Assembly: GCA_031213475.1 (NCBI GenBank)
Contig: JARUPZ010000021.1
Location: forward strand, 4,254,438-4,318,437
DNA: 64,000 bases
Source of the DNA: Nereocystis luetkeana
Lineage: Eukaryota > Sar > Phaeophyceae > Laminariales > Laminariaceae
Reading direction: 5' to 3'
The notes under the pieces were generated by a model that was not told the DNA's origin, did not search any database, and saw only the letters and a program-made list of their open reading frames with translations. Shown piece by piece: positions 1 to 10,612 of the stretch. The position numbers and the translations under genes were made by a program. Numbering within the stretch: position 1 is the first letter of the stretch; each line of letters opens with the position of its first letter.

Positions 1-265
1 CCGGCCTTAGGAACGCGTCAAGGCCCCTTTCGACATTAATATACTAGTTTTAGAGTGCATCGTCGTTCAGTCGAGGGGTCAAACTACGGTCTCGAGCGAC
101 CGAAGACGCTGTTCAAAATAGATGACCCGTACTTTTAGACGCGTCAAGGTTTCTTTCTCTTTCGTCCCTTAACGTACTAGGATTATCACGCAAAGTCTGT
201 CAGTCAAGGAGTCAAAACGGTCAATCAAGGAGTTGTACGTCGCGTCCCCCCTCTTCTTGTCTTAC
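1..265 (-). other. Intron 1 of the S-formylglutathione hydrolase gene
   Basis: It begins with GTAAG (complement of 261-265) directly after the coding segment. I see no continuation of the esterase reading frame here, so exon 2 is outside the window. Confidence 0.6.
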
Positions 266-694
266 CGGCACAGCAGGTGTCCTGGACGCCGTACGAGGTA
301 GGAACACTGAGAAAGTCATGGGCGTTTTCGTAGCAACGGACTGGTGAACGTAGCGCAGCAGCCTCCCGCCGAAGCACGAGGTCTCGCTCTTGAGCTCGAG
401 GTCAGAAGAGCTAGAGCTAGCCTCCCCGGCGGCCGCCATGGCGGTGTCGGTGCCGACTGAACGTGATCGGCAGCTGGATCTAAATAATGACTGTTTTGCT
501 GCTAGCTTTTGCCGACTGTTATTGCAATTGCTGTGCGAGGTCAAGCCCGGTCTTGATGCTTGTGCTGTTGCGGCAGGAAGTGCCGCCGGGGTGAATGCTG
601 CAACGCAATGGAGCAACAGAGCGAGCTGCAAAGCAATCGACGCTTGTCCTCTTCGGGTCATGGATGGGAAGAGGTACGGGGACAGAACCCACAT
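266..694 (-). CDS. S-formylglutathione hydrolase, first exon (partial), probably plastid-targeted
   Basis: Hydrolyses S-formylglutathione to formate and glutathione, the second step of glutathione-dependent formaldehyde detoxification (family knowledge). Seen: 143 codons from ATG at 694 to a GTAAG donor just below 266, ending in phase 0. Residues about 105-143 match the start of the esterase D/FGH fold: a Ser-Cys-Phe-Gly-Gly motif, then a His-x-Ser segment, then a Met-x-Phe-Ser-Val-Phe-Leu-Pro strand. In the family this is followed by the YWLSGLTC segment, expected in the next exon left of the window. Residues 1-50 are a leader: basic residues, a hydrophobic core (ALQLALLLHCVAAF), then Ala-Ala-Phe-Thr-Pro, which resembles the ASAFAP plastid-targeting motif of stramenopiles. 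A second Met at residue 12 gives a more usual signal-peptide start. The leader is Ser/Ala-rich afterwards, like a transit peptide. Plastid location is inferred. Confidence 0.8.
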
Positions 695-922
695 CAGGTA
701 TCATTGATATGATACACATGCCCTGCTTAGACACGCCTATTCGTTGTTGAAAACCCTAGGAAAAAGAATATCCTCCATCCACGATGCACTCTCTGTTGTT
801 CTCTGCTGCCCATCCGTGCTCCCTCGGAATCGAGACTAGGTGAAACCGTTCGCACGCCCCTGATATATATCGGCTGCTTAGTGGGGTTCTATTCTCTGGC
901 GTGTTGGTTCTCGGTGACAATC
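695..922. promoter_or_regulatory. Candidate divergent promoter region
   Basis: About 230 bases lie between the minus-strand hydrolase start (694) and a plus-strand ATG followed by a signal-anchor-like peptide (923). A TATA-like stretch (TGATATATAT) sits at about 861-870. If the ORF at 923 is real, the two genes share this region. No further motif is recognised. Confidence 0.25.
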
Positions 923-1099
923 ATGGGGCGGCGTGGGGTGAGCGTCATCTTCGTCTACTGCTGCTGCTGTGTGCTGCTTTTGGACCGCACCACAGCTCAA
1001 CCGGCGACTGTTGTATCAATGATAACAAGGGATCGACGAGAGGTCAGAGAGAGGGAGGGTAGAAAGAGAGGACGAGAGAGAGGGCTGCGGCGGCAGTGA
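923..1099 (+). CDS. Candidate exon with signal-anchor-like N-terminus
   Basis: From ATG at 923 the frame reads a basic start (MGRR), a hydrophobic stretch VSVIFVYCCCCVLLL, then DRTTAQ and an Arg/Glu-rich tail that is probably past a splice donor. Gal-3-O-sulfotransferases are usually type II Golgi proteins with such an N-terminal anchor, so this could be the first exon of the sulfotransferase gene whose catalytic exons start near 8.1 kb. The link is inference; the intervening distance is long. It could also be a chance ORF. Confidence 0.25.
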   Translation: MGRRGVSVIFVYCCCCVLLLDRTTAQPATVVSMITRDRREVREREGRKRGRERGLRRQ

Positions 1100-2677
1100 C
1101 CCATAACTGCTGTAGACAGCGCGTTTCTCCAGCCCGTTCGGATGATGTAGGCCAGATACATGCGTAGCCGCGACAAGGCAGTGAGGCAGCAGTGCTCCCT
1201 GGCCTTGCCCCTTCCCGTTACCGTGCGGCGTGCGGTCAATCCTGCAAACGTCTGGTACCCGTTTAGTTTCGTAGTCAACCTTGCGCTGTTCCAACCTTGC
1301 TCCATTTCTCACTTGCTGCTTACTGCATCTGCTGTTTGGTTTGGTAGACCTGTGAGCCGGCACGTAGGACTCCGCTGCGACTACGATGCAGTAATACAGT
1401 TATAGCAGTACCTAAATAATCGCCAGGCGCTTGCCTCGCCAGCTGACGCCACCCGACTTGCCGAGGAAAGATCATGCGGGCGGACTCACAGCTCTTCTCT
1501 ATCTACGTACTATTATGCTGTTGTTTGATGTTTGTGGTTTGTGGTACGACACCACCGTATACACGTCTCACATCAAGACACAACACTGCTGTCACGTTGG
1601 TTGGGCGTCACGCACGGGGTCAGTTCATACCGGGCTACTACTCGTAGTCCGCAGGGCCTGCCTCAAGCCTCAAGGCCCTACGAGAAGCCTTGCTCGAGAG
1701 CCACGACGCCACGACACATGGCACGAACCCAACCATGCCGCCTCTGCTTCTATTAATAGTCCATCTGTTTAATCCAGTACTCCTACATACTTGTACGAAG
1801 ATGTTTACGGAAGTATTATTGCTGTCTTCGGTGGTACGTGGGGAGTAGGGATGCCCTTCGCTTATATCTGGTACCAGTACCTGTGACACCTGGTATTTGA
1901 CGGCGGAAAATTATCGCGCGAGAGCGTCCCGCGAATGCATGCGGCAGAACGGCAGAAGTACTCGGAGTCTCGTAGTAAACATACAGCATACTCGTACTAC
2001 TCGTAGACGACGACTGCTACTGACTGTCAAGCTGCAAAGCTGTCACAAAAACAACCCGTCGACCAGTCGGGTTCAAAGACATGTCTATAAACCAGGTATC
2101 GAGCAACACAAGCCGTGCGCTGTCGAGGGTGTAGGGCCGAGTGTTCAACCCTAGAACCTACTTGAATAGTTCGGTGTCAGTCAAGGCGTGTCAAGGCAAA
2201 GTGGCCTTCTGTTAGGTGAAAGTGCTGTCGCCTGACTCCTGACATCTTTGGTCGGGTGGTTGATTGTAATGGCCCTTGCATATCATACATCCTAGGTCCT
2301 ACAACAGCAGTAGGTACAGTATTGCACGAGTATAGGTATGATTCTACAGCAGTAGCTAATATTATACGTACCTGATACCTGGTACCAGGTGTATGCCGGT
2401 AGTACATGCCCAGGTGAGTACCAGGTGTCTTGTATCTGCTATCACCATTGAGAATGAGCTTGAGGCAACATGGGCAGCAAGCAGCAATCCCAACATTTAT
2501 AGCGACCACCCGCCTAAATTACGAGTGTTGCATACCCCGGCACGACCAGATAAACTGAAGGAGTGCCGGAGGGTGCCACACTGACTGCTTCGTTCAACTC
2601 GTAGTCCTCTCCGTTTTTCATCACAAGCATACCGGGTGATGAATAAGCGACACACACGGGAGGGGAGCCCCGGAAGC
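1100..2677. other. Non-coding stretch, no recognisable gene
   Basis: Only short overlapping ORFs without domain character. It contains scattered ACCTGGTA / TACCAGGT motifs (about 2370-2420), which recur throughout the window. Probably intergenic or intron. Confidence 0.4.
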
Positions 2678-2779
2678 TATTACGGGGAGCCATAGTAAAT
2701 AGGACCTTTGGGACAATAAAATATTTACCTATTTTTACTCACAATATTTGGTCCTATTTACTATGGTTCCCCGTAATAG
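2678..2779. mobile_element. Family A MITE-like element, copy 1
   Basis: Family A is a ~110-bp near-palindrome. The ends read TATTACGGGGGACCATAG and its complement, followed inward by T(T/A)AATAGGACC, and the core is AT-rich (CAATATTTGGTCC on the right side). This copy has both arms, with GGGGAGCC replacing GGGGGACC. Outer TA dinucleotides would fit a TA target duplication (inference). Confidence 0.8.
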
Positions 2780-3274
2780 GGAGTGCGACAACTAGGGGGG
2801 GGTGATAACGGAGGCGTCAATGGTTGCCAAGGAGTATGAGCAGACCCCGGCCAGGTTGCATGGGGTGCGCCAACGAGGGGTGTGATGAGAAGGACGAGGG
2901 GTTGAAAACAAGGGGGGTCACGACGCGTGAGAGACTTCGGCCTGCAGACCGGTTTTATTTTCCATCCCCACGCAATGGCGGGGGGTGGTAGGCCCTCCTC
3001 TGAAACCCGGGGATGCCTGTAAAAATCCCCGCCTTGCCGCGGTATGTACCGGAAAACGGTCACCGGTATTTTTACGGTTTTTCTGATGAACCTCGCTGCT
3101 GTCGGTGGCTCAGGTGAATTAACCGGTACGAAGCTGTATCGGTAGTCGGGGCACGGCTGTAGGAGTAATTTAGCACACGTGGTGCGGATAGTGAAGGTAA
3201 GTGGACTATTTGCCTGAAACAACAATCGTCGTACTCGTACTGGTACGCATCGAACAAATCACTATCTATGTATG

Positions 3275-3384
3275 TGGGACCATAGTAATCAGGACCCATC
3301 ATCTACTCGAAAACCTATATATTTCAGCATTTCTGTTCAGCATATTTAGTCCCGATTACTATGATATGTTTCCTCGTATTACAG
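3275..3384. mobile_element. Family A element, diverged copy
   Basis: Both arms are recognisable (GTGGGACCATAGTAATCAGG on the left; GATTACTATGATATG on the right), but substitutions weaken the pairing. Confidence 0.6.
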
Positions 3385-3456
3385 TAGATCATCTACTGTC
3401 AATAGGTAGATCCCCATTTCTAACATTTTGATGTGTTATGCGGGCTTCCTGTGGTA

Positions 3457-3590
3457 GATGTTGTGGTACATGCCCAACCCAGGCAACATGAGCTAGATCG
3501 TGCAGACTAAACGGCCTCCACCCGGCGACATGAGCTAGATCGTACAGATCATACATATCACACAGATCAGGAACCTTTCTGCCCCGAAAT
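3457..3590 (+). repeat. Family E GATC-rich dispersed repeat
   Basis: The core 'CAACCCAGG(A)CAACATGAG' is followed by AGATCGTACAGATCATACAT. Related copies lie near 13.3, 23.0, 39.1, 54.2, 55.1 and 56.1 kb, sharing the blocks 'AACCCAGGAAACATG', 'CCCGGCAACATGA' and 'AGATCATACATAT'. Nature unknown; possibly a non-autonomous transposon. Confidence 0.6.
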
Positions 3591-3679
3591 ACCTGCAACA
3601 GTAGATATTGAGGTGGGGATCTATCTGATCTGATCTGTGTCTGTCCGATGTGTGAAACGATGTGATCGTCGCTATTAAT

Positions 3680-3788
3680 ATTATGGGGGATCATAGTTAA
3701 TAGCACCAAATATTGTTAGTAAAAATGGTCAAATATATAGGTTTTTATTTATACCATAGGTTCCATTAACTATGGTCCCCCGTAATAG
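3680..3788. mobile_element. Family A element, near-intact
   Basis: Ends are TATTATGGGGGATCATAG and CTATGGTCCCCCGTAATA, with core AAATATTGTTAGTAAAAATGG. Subtype with TTAATAG arms. Confidence 0.8.
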
Positions 3789-4621
3789 TAGGCACCGCTG
3801 ATGACGCCGGCGCAGGTTCGTTCTCTAGGCCCACAGCTGTTCTGATGGGGGCGGGCAGTTGCCTCCGTGCCTGTGCTTGTTGTGGTTTGAATGGCTTCCA
3901 CAGGCCGGTGTGATACGTACACTCTTCTATATTTGGGAGTTACACTGTTTTTACAGGCGCAACTCCCGCGGGGGGGGGGGGGGGGGGGGGATAGGGTGGT
4001 ATTCGGCGTACCCCCCGGTGAAAAAAAGTGATGGGTGGGAAGAAAAAGTGTACACAGTACATCCCCGGCGTGTGCTATTAATTATGTGTGCGACCTCTGG
4101 GTAGTGTGCTATCATGCGTGTTTCGCTGTTGTATGCTCGAAGTATATGAGTAAGAGAATAAGCGCTGAGGAAGCCGGGCTGATATTGAACGGGGAAAACA
4201 AGAAATACACTGTTCGTTGCAATTTACAATGAAAACGCACCGATTCTCAAACGTAAAATCCACCCTGGATCAGCTGCGTGTCCTGTTTCTTTCTATTCTT
4301 TCGACGATGTCCCGAATAGCTGTCAGACGTATCGTAGTAGTCCCGAATTGTGTTTTTGCTGCAAAGCTATCCACGTATTTCTGCCCTATTTATATGGGCC
4401 GTCAACTGGCGTAATGATACACGGCGTAATGATTTTTTTCAACATAACAAAAGTTTGGAATTTCCGAATTTTCGCCACAGAGACCCTACATGGTAACTTA
4501 CGTACTCCGAATATAGTCAACTATTACTACAACACAGTATGGGTCCGTCGACAAAAAGCCTAACCTGACCAAGCCTCAGAATCGTGTTGTGACACCATGC
4601 TTGTATGGCGTTGAGCATATA
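3789..4621. other. Non-coding stretch with a G tract
   Basis: A run of about 20 G at 3970-3990 is followed by unremarkable sequence. Short ORFs show no family signature. Confidence 0.4.
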
Positions 4622-4743
4622 CTACTATCACGGGACGCCACAGCAATCAGGACTCACCACATAGACAAAAACCTACCAGGTATAGAATATAGTATTTTTA
4701 CTGAGAAAATTTGATCCTGATAAGCATGTTCCCCCGTGATAAG
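4622..4743. mobile_element. Family A element, degenerate with insertion
   Basis: Left arm ACTATCACGGGACGCCACAG and right arm CCCCCGTGATAAG are retained. The middle has gained ACCAGGTATAGAATA-type sequence. Confidence 0.5.
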
Positions 4744-4972
4744 TTTTATGATTCGGGATTGCACTCGCAGAGCACATTTTCTTGATCCAATTTTCTTTGT
4801 GTCAAGACACAAAAGTGAACCTTAAACCTATGCCAATGGGAAAGCGAAGTATCAACAAAAAAAATGAATTTCAAAGATACCCTCCAGATTTTTCTAGAAC
4901 ACGCTTCCTATGGGCCCGTTTAGAAAAAAAAAAGTTCCAAACTTTTGGAAAAGCCCGAAAAAAGAAAATCTG

Positions 4973-5022
4973 GGGCCGATGTCGGGCCAACCCGATGTCG
5001 GGCCAACCCGATGTTGGGCCTA
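4973..5022 (+). repeat. Short tandem repeat, 17-bp unit
   Basis: The unit CCGATGTCGGGCCAACC occurs about 2.5 times, with variants GATGTTGGGCC. It contains the small palindrome GGGCC. Confidence 0.6.
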
Positions 5023-5317
5023 CATCGGCTTGAGAAAAACTCAGGCCGATCTTTGGTTCGAAGCGGCGAGATTCCGAGCCCTCGACAAACATCGATCGAC
5101 AAAACCAACGGCTGCGTCATGAATTGTGAACGGAGTGCGCTCGTTAGGGGCTCCGACCCTCCCTAGGGCCACCGTGTTCACACAATGGCCGGTGTCATGT
5201 GGCGGGAGCTGACGAGGCGTATGATAAAAAAACATTTGGCCGCTGGTTTGCACAAAACAGGAGACAAAACTTCTCCATCCGTCTCGAATGGCAAAAAAGT
5301 AGGTTTTTTTTTTCAGG

Positions 5318-5690
5318 TTTGGGAGGATACCGAAGGACGCCGCCGGCAAGCTCTCGCCCCCTAGACCATGGACCCACCTCGATATCTTCGAGGCCGTTTT
5401 CTCTATTCGTTGGCCTTGCCGGACACCGAGCGGGTTGGCCGTGGGCTGCGTCTATGTTGAGATCGAGCGTCGCTCGTCTCACGAGCATGTTGGTTTCTAT
5501 CAGCGTGTTGACAATTTGCAAGCAGAAAAAACAATTTGCGCCGCCGCCTGCAGCCGTTGGGGGAAAAAATAAGGAAAAATTAAACATTTTTTCTCTCTTT
5601 TTCCCACCGCGGCGGTACGAGGAAATTTTCTGCTTTTCTTTGAAAGCAATATGTTTGAAAAAAAACTTTTCAACTTCGCGTTTCCATTGA
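5318..5690 (+). other. Coding-like segment of unknown origin
   Basis: Downstream of a T-rich tract ending in CAG at 5315-5317, one frame stays open to a stop near 5690. It reads, with protein-like composition, ...KLSPPRPWTHLDIFEAVFSI... and ...GCVYVEIERRSSHEHVGFYQ.... I recognise no family. It could be an exon, a transposon remnant or chance. Confidence 0.2.
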
Positions 5691-6167
5691 CATAGGTTTT
5701 GTGCTCTTCTCAACTTTTTTATTTTTTTATTTTTCGTGTGGGCCTATATGCTGTATGGCGTGTTGTGTATGGTGCGGTGCAACGTGCCGTAGCAGGAGGG
5801 GCCATCAGCGGGGGCTAGCGGGGTCGACCCGGGCGGGGAAGGCGTCTGGTGGTGGAACGTCGGTGTCGGTGATGCTGATGTTGCTGCCAATGGTGATGCT
5901 GGAGCTGGCGCTGCTGTTGGTGCTACTGCAGCCTCAGGTAAGGTGCATGCGCGTGCATGCGCGTGCGTTGCGCACCGTGACCATTTTCGTGCCTGTAGTG
6001 CTTCGCCATGGTTGATTTTTTATGGCGCAGTATGGGTATGGGATGTATCCGTTCGCTTATGCGTTGCATTTAGATATCCGCGATTCTGAGAGTAGCTACA
6101 GTACGTACCTGGTATATATCTGTATGTGTACGGTCCTCTAATAGTGTTGGATTTAACAATTTCCAAT

Positions 6168-6239
6168 AGACTACTACTATTAAGACTACTATTGCTACTA
6201 CTACTATTACTACTGCTACTACGTCTACTGCTGCTGCTT

Positions 6240-6276
<37 letters not shown>

Positions 6277-6296
6277 TACTGCTGCTACTTCTACTG

Positions 6297-6329
<33 letters not shown>

Positions 6330-6334
6330 TTAAT
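6168..6334 (+). repeat. (ACT)n triplet repeat
   Basis: About 165 bases of nearly continuous ACT/CTA triplets with a few TGC and TTC interruptions. This creates artificial poly-Leu and poly-Val ORFs. Confidence 0.95.
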
Positions 6335-6464
6335 ACAACTAAATAATTAGTATGACTACCATACTGCTGGTTGAGCAATACCCAATAGACTACTGACCTC
6401 GCTCCGTGTTCCATCCCTCGGGATGGAAGGATGGATGGATGGACGGGTGGATTAATGATGGATA

Positions 6465-6700
6465 GAGGGGGAGGGGGGGTACTCAATATCAGGCATGGCC
6501 GTAGTCCGTAGTCGTATGACCATAGACCCTCGCATCCCTACTGCCGGGACGGAGCATATCGGCTTTTTCACCGACCAGGCAGACAGTGCTTGCACCAAGC
6601 GCGAAGCGAAACTTGAGGTGTTGGGCGAGTCGCATGAAGCGCGAGCTGCACCCTACTAAAAACCGCTTTTGAGACGGACTTACACGTGGATGACAGCTTC
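6465..6700 (-). repeat. Family B poly(C)-tailed dispersed repeat, full-length copy
   Basis: Family B (sense strand) starts near GCTGTCATCC and passes AAGCGGTTC, TAGTAGGATGCAGCTCACC, GTCGGTGAAAACCCGAC, GCTCCGTCCCGGCATTGTAG and GGATGCGAGGGTCTATGGTC. It ends GCCATGCATGATATCGAGTA plus a poly(C) run. Here it is on the minus strand, so the tail is seen as G at about 6465-6479. All landmarks are present. Confidence 0.8.
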
Positions 6701-6862
6701 CAATAAGATAACTTGTTTTCCGGTGTGGTTCTCTTCCAGGACAGAGGGGGTGGATCATTGGATGGACGGGTGAACGGATGGATGTAACGATGGGTGTATG
6801 GCTGGATACATGTACGGATCGATCAGTGCATGCTGTTGTCGGGTTTTTTCGGTCCATTGCAG

Positions 6863-6934
6863 GATGGCGAGCGCGGGGTCGACGACGGGACGCCTCCGAG
6901 GCTGGAGGCCTGGCAGCAGCTTCGGCAAGGCGGG
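6863..6934 (+). CDS. Candidate exon (sulfotransferase stem region?)
   Basis: A T-rich tract ends in CAG at 6862 and a GTATGG donor follows 6934. The 72 bases between read DGERGVDDGTPPRLEAWQQL plus RQGG in phase 0, the phase used by most introns of the downstream sulfotransferase gene. No domain is recognised; membership in that gene is inference. Confidence 0.25.
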
Positions 6935-7379
6935 GTATGGCGGAGGTGGAGATGGAGGGGGTGGAGGGGGTGGAGGGAGCGGAGGGAGCGGAGGGAGCGG
7001 GCGGGGGAGGTACGAGCTCTGTGTTTGTCGTGACGCATGCTAAAGTTTGCGAGGCTCTTAACCTGAGGAGTTCATACGCCACCCTAAAATTGAAAATAGT
7101 AGTAAAAGAGTCGAAATTGCAACCCGAGGAACATTGCCCACAACCTATATAGGTACATCACGAAAGATGTTGTGAAACAAAACGCGGAATTCTGACAATA
7201 TTTGGTCAAGGAGCCCGGTCGGTCAGCAAAAATATTGGCCAGAAAGTGCTGTCCTTATTATGGTAGCAAGCGTCTTCTTCGTCGTCGGTTTTGGTTTACC
7301 GATATCTCTGTTGGTTTGCAGTGCGCGGTTAGTCCTGTTTTCTCTCTTTTTTCTCTTTTTGTCGTGCTTCTTCTCTTGT

Positions 7380-7670
7380 CTCTTGTCTCGTTCCATTGCT
7401 GTCTCTTGTCTGTCTGTCTGTCTGTCTCTCTGTATTGTTGTTGCTGATGGTGGTGTCGGTGGTTGATGCTGGTATTGTTGTTGCTGATGGTGATGTCGGT
7501 GGTTGATGCTGGTATTGTTGGTGATGGTGTTGGTGGTTGATGCTGGTGTTGGTGGTGTTGGTGGTGGTGGTGTTGGTGGTGTTGGTGGTGGTGTGGGTGG
7601 TGTTGGTGGTGTTGGTGATTGTGTGTTGTTGGTGGTGGTGGTGGTGGTGGTGGTGGCGGTGAGTGTTGGT
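7380..7670 (+). repeat. TCTG run followed by GGTGTT/GTTGAT minisatellite
   Basis: (TCTG)n at about 7405-7430 runs into GT-rich units such as GGTGTTGGTGGT and TTGATGCTGGT. The open frames across it are simple-sequence artefacts. Confidence 0.9.
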
Positions 7671-7804
7671 GTCGTTCTCGTTGCTATTATCATCGTTGTC
7701 TTCGTTCTGTTTCTTGTTCTCGCCATCGTCTCGCGCGCATGTTGGACCGTATCGTGGTTCGTCGGGGTGCTGTGCTGTCTCGGCGTCACACGTTTTTCCC
7801 GTGC

Positions 7805-8060
7805 CTTTTCTAACCTCCTCCTGCTCCTCCTTCTCCTCCTCTTCCTCCTCCTCTTCCTCCTCCTGGTCTTCCCCTTCCCCCCCCCCCCATTCCCCCCTTC
7901 CTCCTCCCCCCCCTCCTCCTCCTCCTTTTCTTGCCCCCACCCGCCCCCGCACCCGCCTTCCCGTTCCTCGTCCCCCCCCCCCCGCTCCCCCGCCCGCTCC
8001 TCCTCCTCCTCCTTGTTCCCCTCTTCCCCTTCCCCATCCCCCCCCCCCCCCCCCTGGCCC
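7805..8060 (+). repeat. Pyrimidine-only tract
   Basis: About 250 bases of C and T with very few purines (CTCCTC units and C runs up to about 14). Similar tracts lie at 8330-8450 and 8840-8945. Mirror-symmetric purine/pyrimidine strands can form triplex DNA (established for such tracts). They flank or supply polypyrimidine for the sulfotransferase exons. Confidence 0.9.
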
Positions 8061-8155
8061 CTACTTCGCCATACCGCCCTTGCCCCGCCTCTGCTTCCGC
8101 ATCCACCTCGCCCTCATCTCGCGCGCACCTGCTCGTGCTCCGCGACGCGACGAAG

Positions 8156-8229
8156 ATGAGGAGCTGGTGAGGGAGCGCGACTATCTAAACGGCCTCGTTG
8201 CTGAGAGCGTGTCGAGGACAAGGGGGCAG
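8156..8229 (+). CDS. Probable exon of the sulfotransferase gene, upstream of the KTHKTAS exon
   Basis: It follows a long polypyrimidine tract and an AG at 8154-8155 and ends CAG before GTGTGT. After two leading bases it reads EELVRERDYLNGLVAESVSR then TRGQ, ending in phase 0. The next exon (8502) starts in phase 0. The sequence is charged and helix-prone with no domain of its own. Its upstream partner exon was not identified with certainty. Confidence 0.4.
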
Positions 8230-8501
8230 GTGTGTGACGGCCTCCGATCCGGTCGAAGCCGGCCGGACCTCTGAAATCGCTGTGAAGGGCGCAGGTGTTG
8301 TTTTCCACAAACAGCGCGGTTGGAGTGCGCACCCCACCGCTTCCTACCCCACCCCACCCCACTTCACTCCACTCCAACCCAACCCAACCCACCTCACATC
8401 ACCCGGGCCCGATTCACCCCATCTACCCCACCCTCACGCCACCCCACCCACCCCCCGACCTCGCTGCCCGTGCGGCCGTTTCCTATTCATGTTCGTTGCA
8501 G

Positions 8502-8594
8502 GCCTGCAACGTTGCCTTTGCGAAGACGCACAAGACCGCTTCCACGACCCTGGCGATGATCCTAGTGCGATACGCCCGTCGACACGACAAGAAG
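8502..8594 (+). CDS. Sulfotransferase exon with PAPS-binding KTHKTAS motif
   Basis: 31 codons, ACNVAFAKTHKTASTTLAMI then LVRYARRHDKK, between GTTGCAG and GTACGC, phase 0 on both sides. The Lys-Thr-His-Lys-Thr-Ala-Ser loop corresponds to the 5'-phosphosulfate-binding loop of Gal-3-O-sulfotransferases. Confidence 0.9.
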
Positions 8595-10581
8595 GTACGC
8601 AGGGGCTGGTCTTCGGTCGTCAGTGGACGCTGCGCATTCTCGTGTGTCTGTCGCTCCCTTTTGTTGCTGACCGCTGCTCTTTCTTGTCGGTGCCCGAAAC
8701 TATGCTACCGACCGCACCTCGAGCTATATGGAATATAGACCGCGCCACCCATTGCATCTACTGGCTCATTTTTAATTTTTTTTGCTGTTGTTGTTGTTGT
8801 TGCAGTTACCTCCCATTTTCTGAACCTCAAGGTCTCGCCTCGCTTCTCCCTCCCTCCTCCATACCCTTCTCCCCTCCCCCCTTTCCCTCCTCCCTCCTCC
8901 CCCTCCCCCCCTTTTCCCTCCTCCCTCCTCCCCCTCCCCCCTATTTCCTGTCTCCCGCCACACCCTCTTGGCTGGGCGCTCGATGGTGACTTCCCAGCTT
9001 GCATCCTTTGGAGGACCACATGTGTCGGCTATTCCACTAGAAGAGGCTGTTGAGCAGGCGAGTTTTTTCTTTGCTTTTTGCTTTTGAATGTGGCCCACGC
9101 TTATTGTCGCCCTCGAGGAAGAACACGGGCGGCAGGGGCGGGGGGGGGGGGGGGGGGGGGGGGGCGGGGGGCGGGGGGGTACTCGATGTCATGCATGGCC
9201 GTAGTCGTATGACCACAGACCCTCGCATCCATGCAGTGCCGGGACGGAGCATGTCGGGTTTTCACCGACCAGGCAGACATTGCTTGCTTGCACCGAGCGC
9301 GAAGCGAAAAGGTGAGGTGAGGTGTTGGGCGAGTCGCATGAAGGGTGGGCTGCATCCTACTAAATTCCGCCTCTGAGGCGGACTTGCATATGGATGACAG
9401 CTTCGGTTGAATTGATGGGGGGGGGGGGGGGGAGGGGGGGGTGACTCGATAGGCGAGATGTACTCGATGGGGGGGGGGGGGGGGGGGGAGAAGGGAAGGG
9501 AGGGGGGGAGGAAGGAGTGTGGAGCGAGGAAGAGGAGGGAGAGTGGGGTGGGGGGGGGGGGGGGGGTACTCGATACCGTGCATGGCCGGAGGGGGGGGGG
9601 GGGAGGGGGGAGAGGAGGGAAGGGGGGGAAGGGGGGGGGGGGGGGGTATTTCTAGCCTCGAGCCTTCGTTATTGTGGCAGTTGAGAACGTCCTGCAGATT
9701 TGATGGAACTGGGGGGAAGCTGGGGGTCTCGACCGCCGATCGGCTTGCCTGCTGGAGTGTCGACCATTTGGTATCGTCCGTCGGCCGAGCCCGCGGAGGA
9801 ATCGGCCATAAACCCGTTTTCCGTCCCCCTACCCTGGAAAGCATGAATGGAAAGCACAGGCCGTCTTACGCGCGCGCTTATACGCCGAAGACCTTCCCCC
9901 CCCCCCCCCCCCAGCCTACCCCCGAACACCCCTCTTGCCCCCCCCCCGGATGCGAGGGTCTATGGTCATAAGACTACGGCCATGCATGAGATCGAATATA
10001 TCTCTCCTATCGAGTACACCCCCCCCCCCACACCCCCCCCCCCCCCCCCCCGCCCCTTTTTTACTCCCCCTCCACTCCGTCTCGAAAGGGATACGTGGTC
10101 AATAGCCAATTCACTAATGCAAGCAACAAATGAGTACCCTACGCCTAGATCAACTCCAACCCCCCCCCCCGGGTGGGCACGGGCGGCGAAACGGGAAGGA
10201 GATGAGATGAGATACGTAAGGTAAAAGTGTCTCATGTAGTTTATGGAAAATACGTAATGAGCACCCCATGTGATGTGCTGCAGGTGTCGTCTTTTTTACT
10301 CTTACGGCTGTTTTATTACGGGGGACCTAGAGTAACCCAGGACCAACAAATTCTTATTACGGGGGACCATAGTATATAGGCCGAATGTTGTTCGTAAAAT
10401 AGGGAATGTATACCTGGTAGGTTTTTTGTGTGTACCGTGGGTCATGTTTACTATGCCCCCCCCGTAATAGTAAACATACTGGAAATTATGGGACCTGATT
10501 TCTGTGGCCTCCACAAAAGGGGGTATCATGGCTATGCGGGGCCAATGGTCGAATGACTAAGGAGAGCATCAATGAGACCCT

Positions 10582-10612
<31 letters not shown>

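Noticed and set aside
6070-6486. Poly-Val and poly-Leu frames on both strands
   Set aside because: Direct translation of the (ACT)n repeat in different frames.
7329-7952. Thr/His/Asn-rich 207-codon frame
   Set aside because: Arises from the GGTGTT minisatellite and neighbouring pyrimidine tract.
9101-9844. 247-codon minus-strand frame rich in proline
   Set aside because: It is a translation of C/G homopolymer tracts and Family B sequence; the same Pro/Gly pattern appears wherever these repeats lie.
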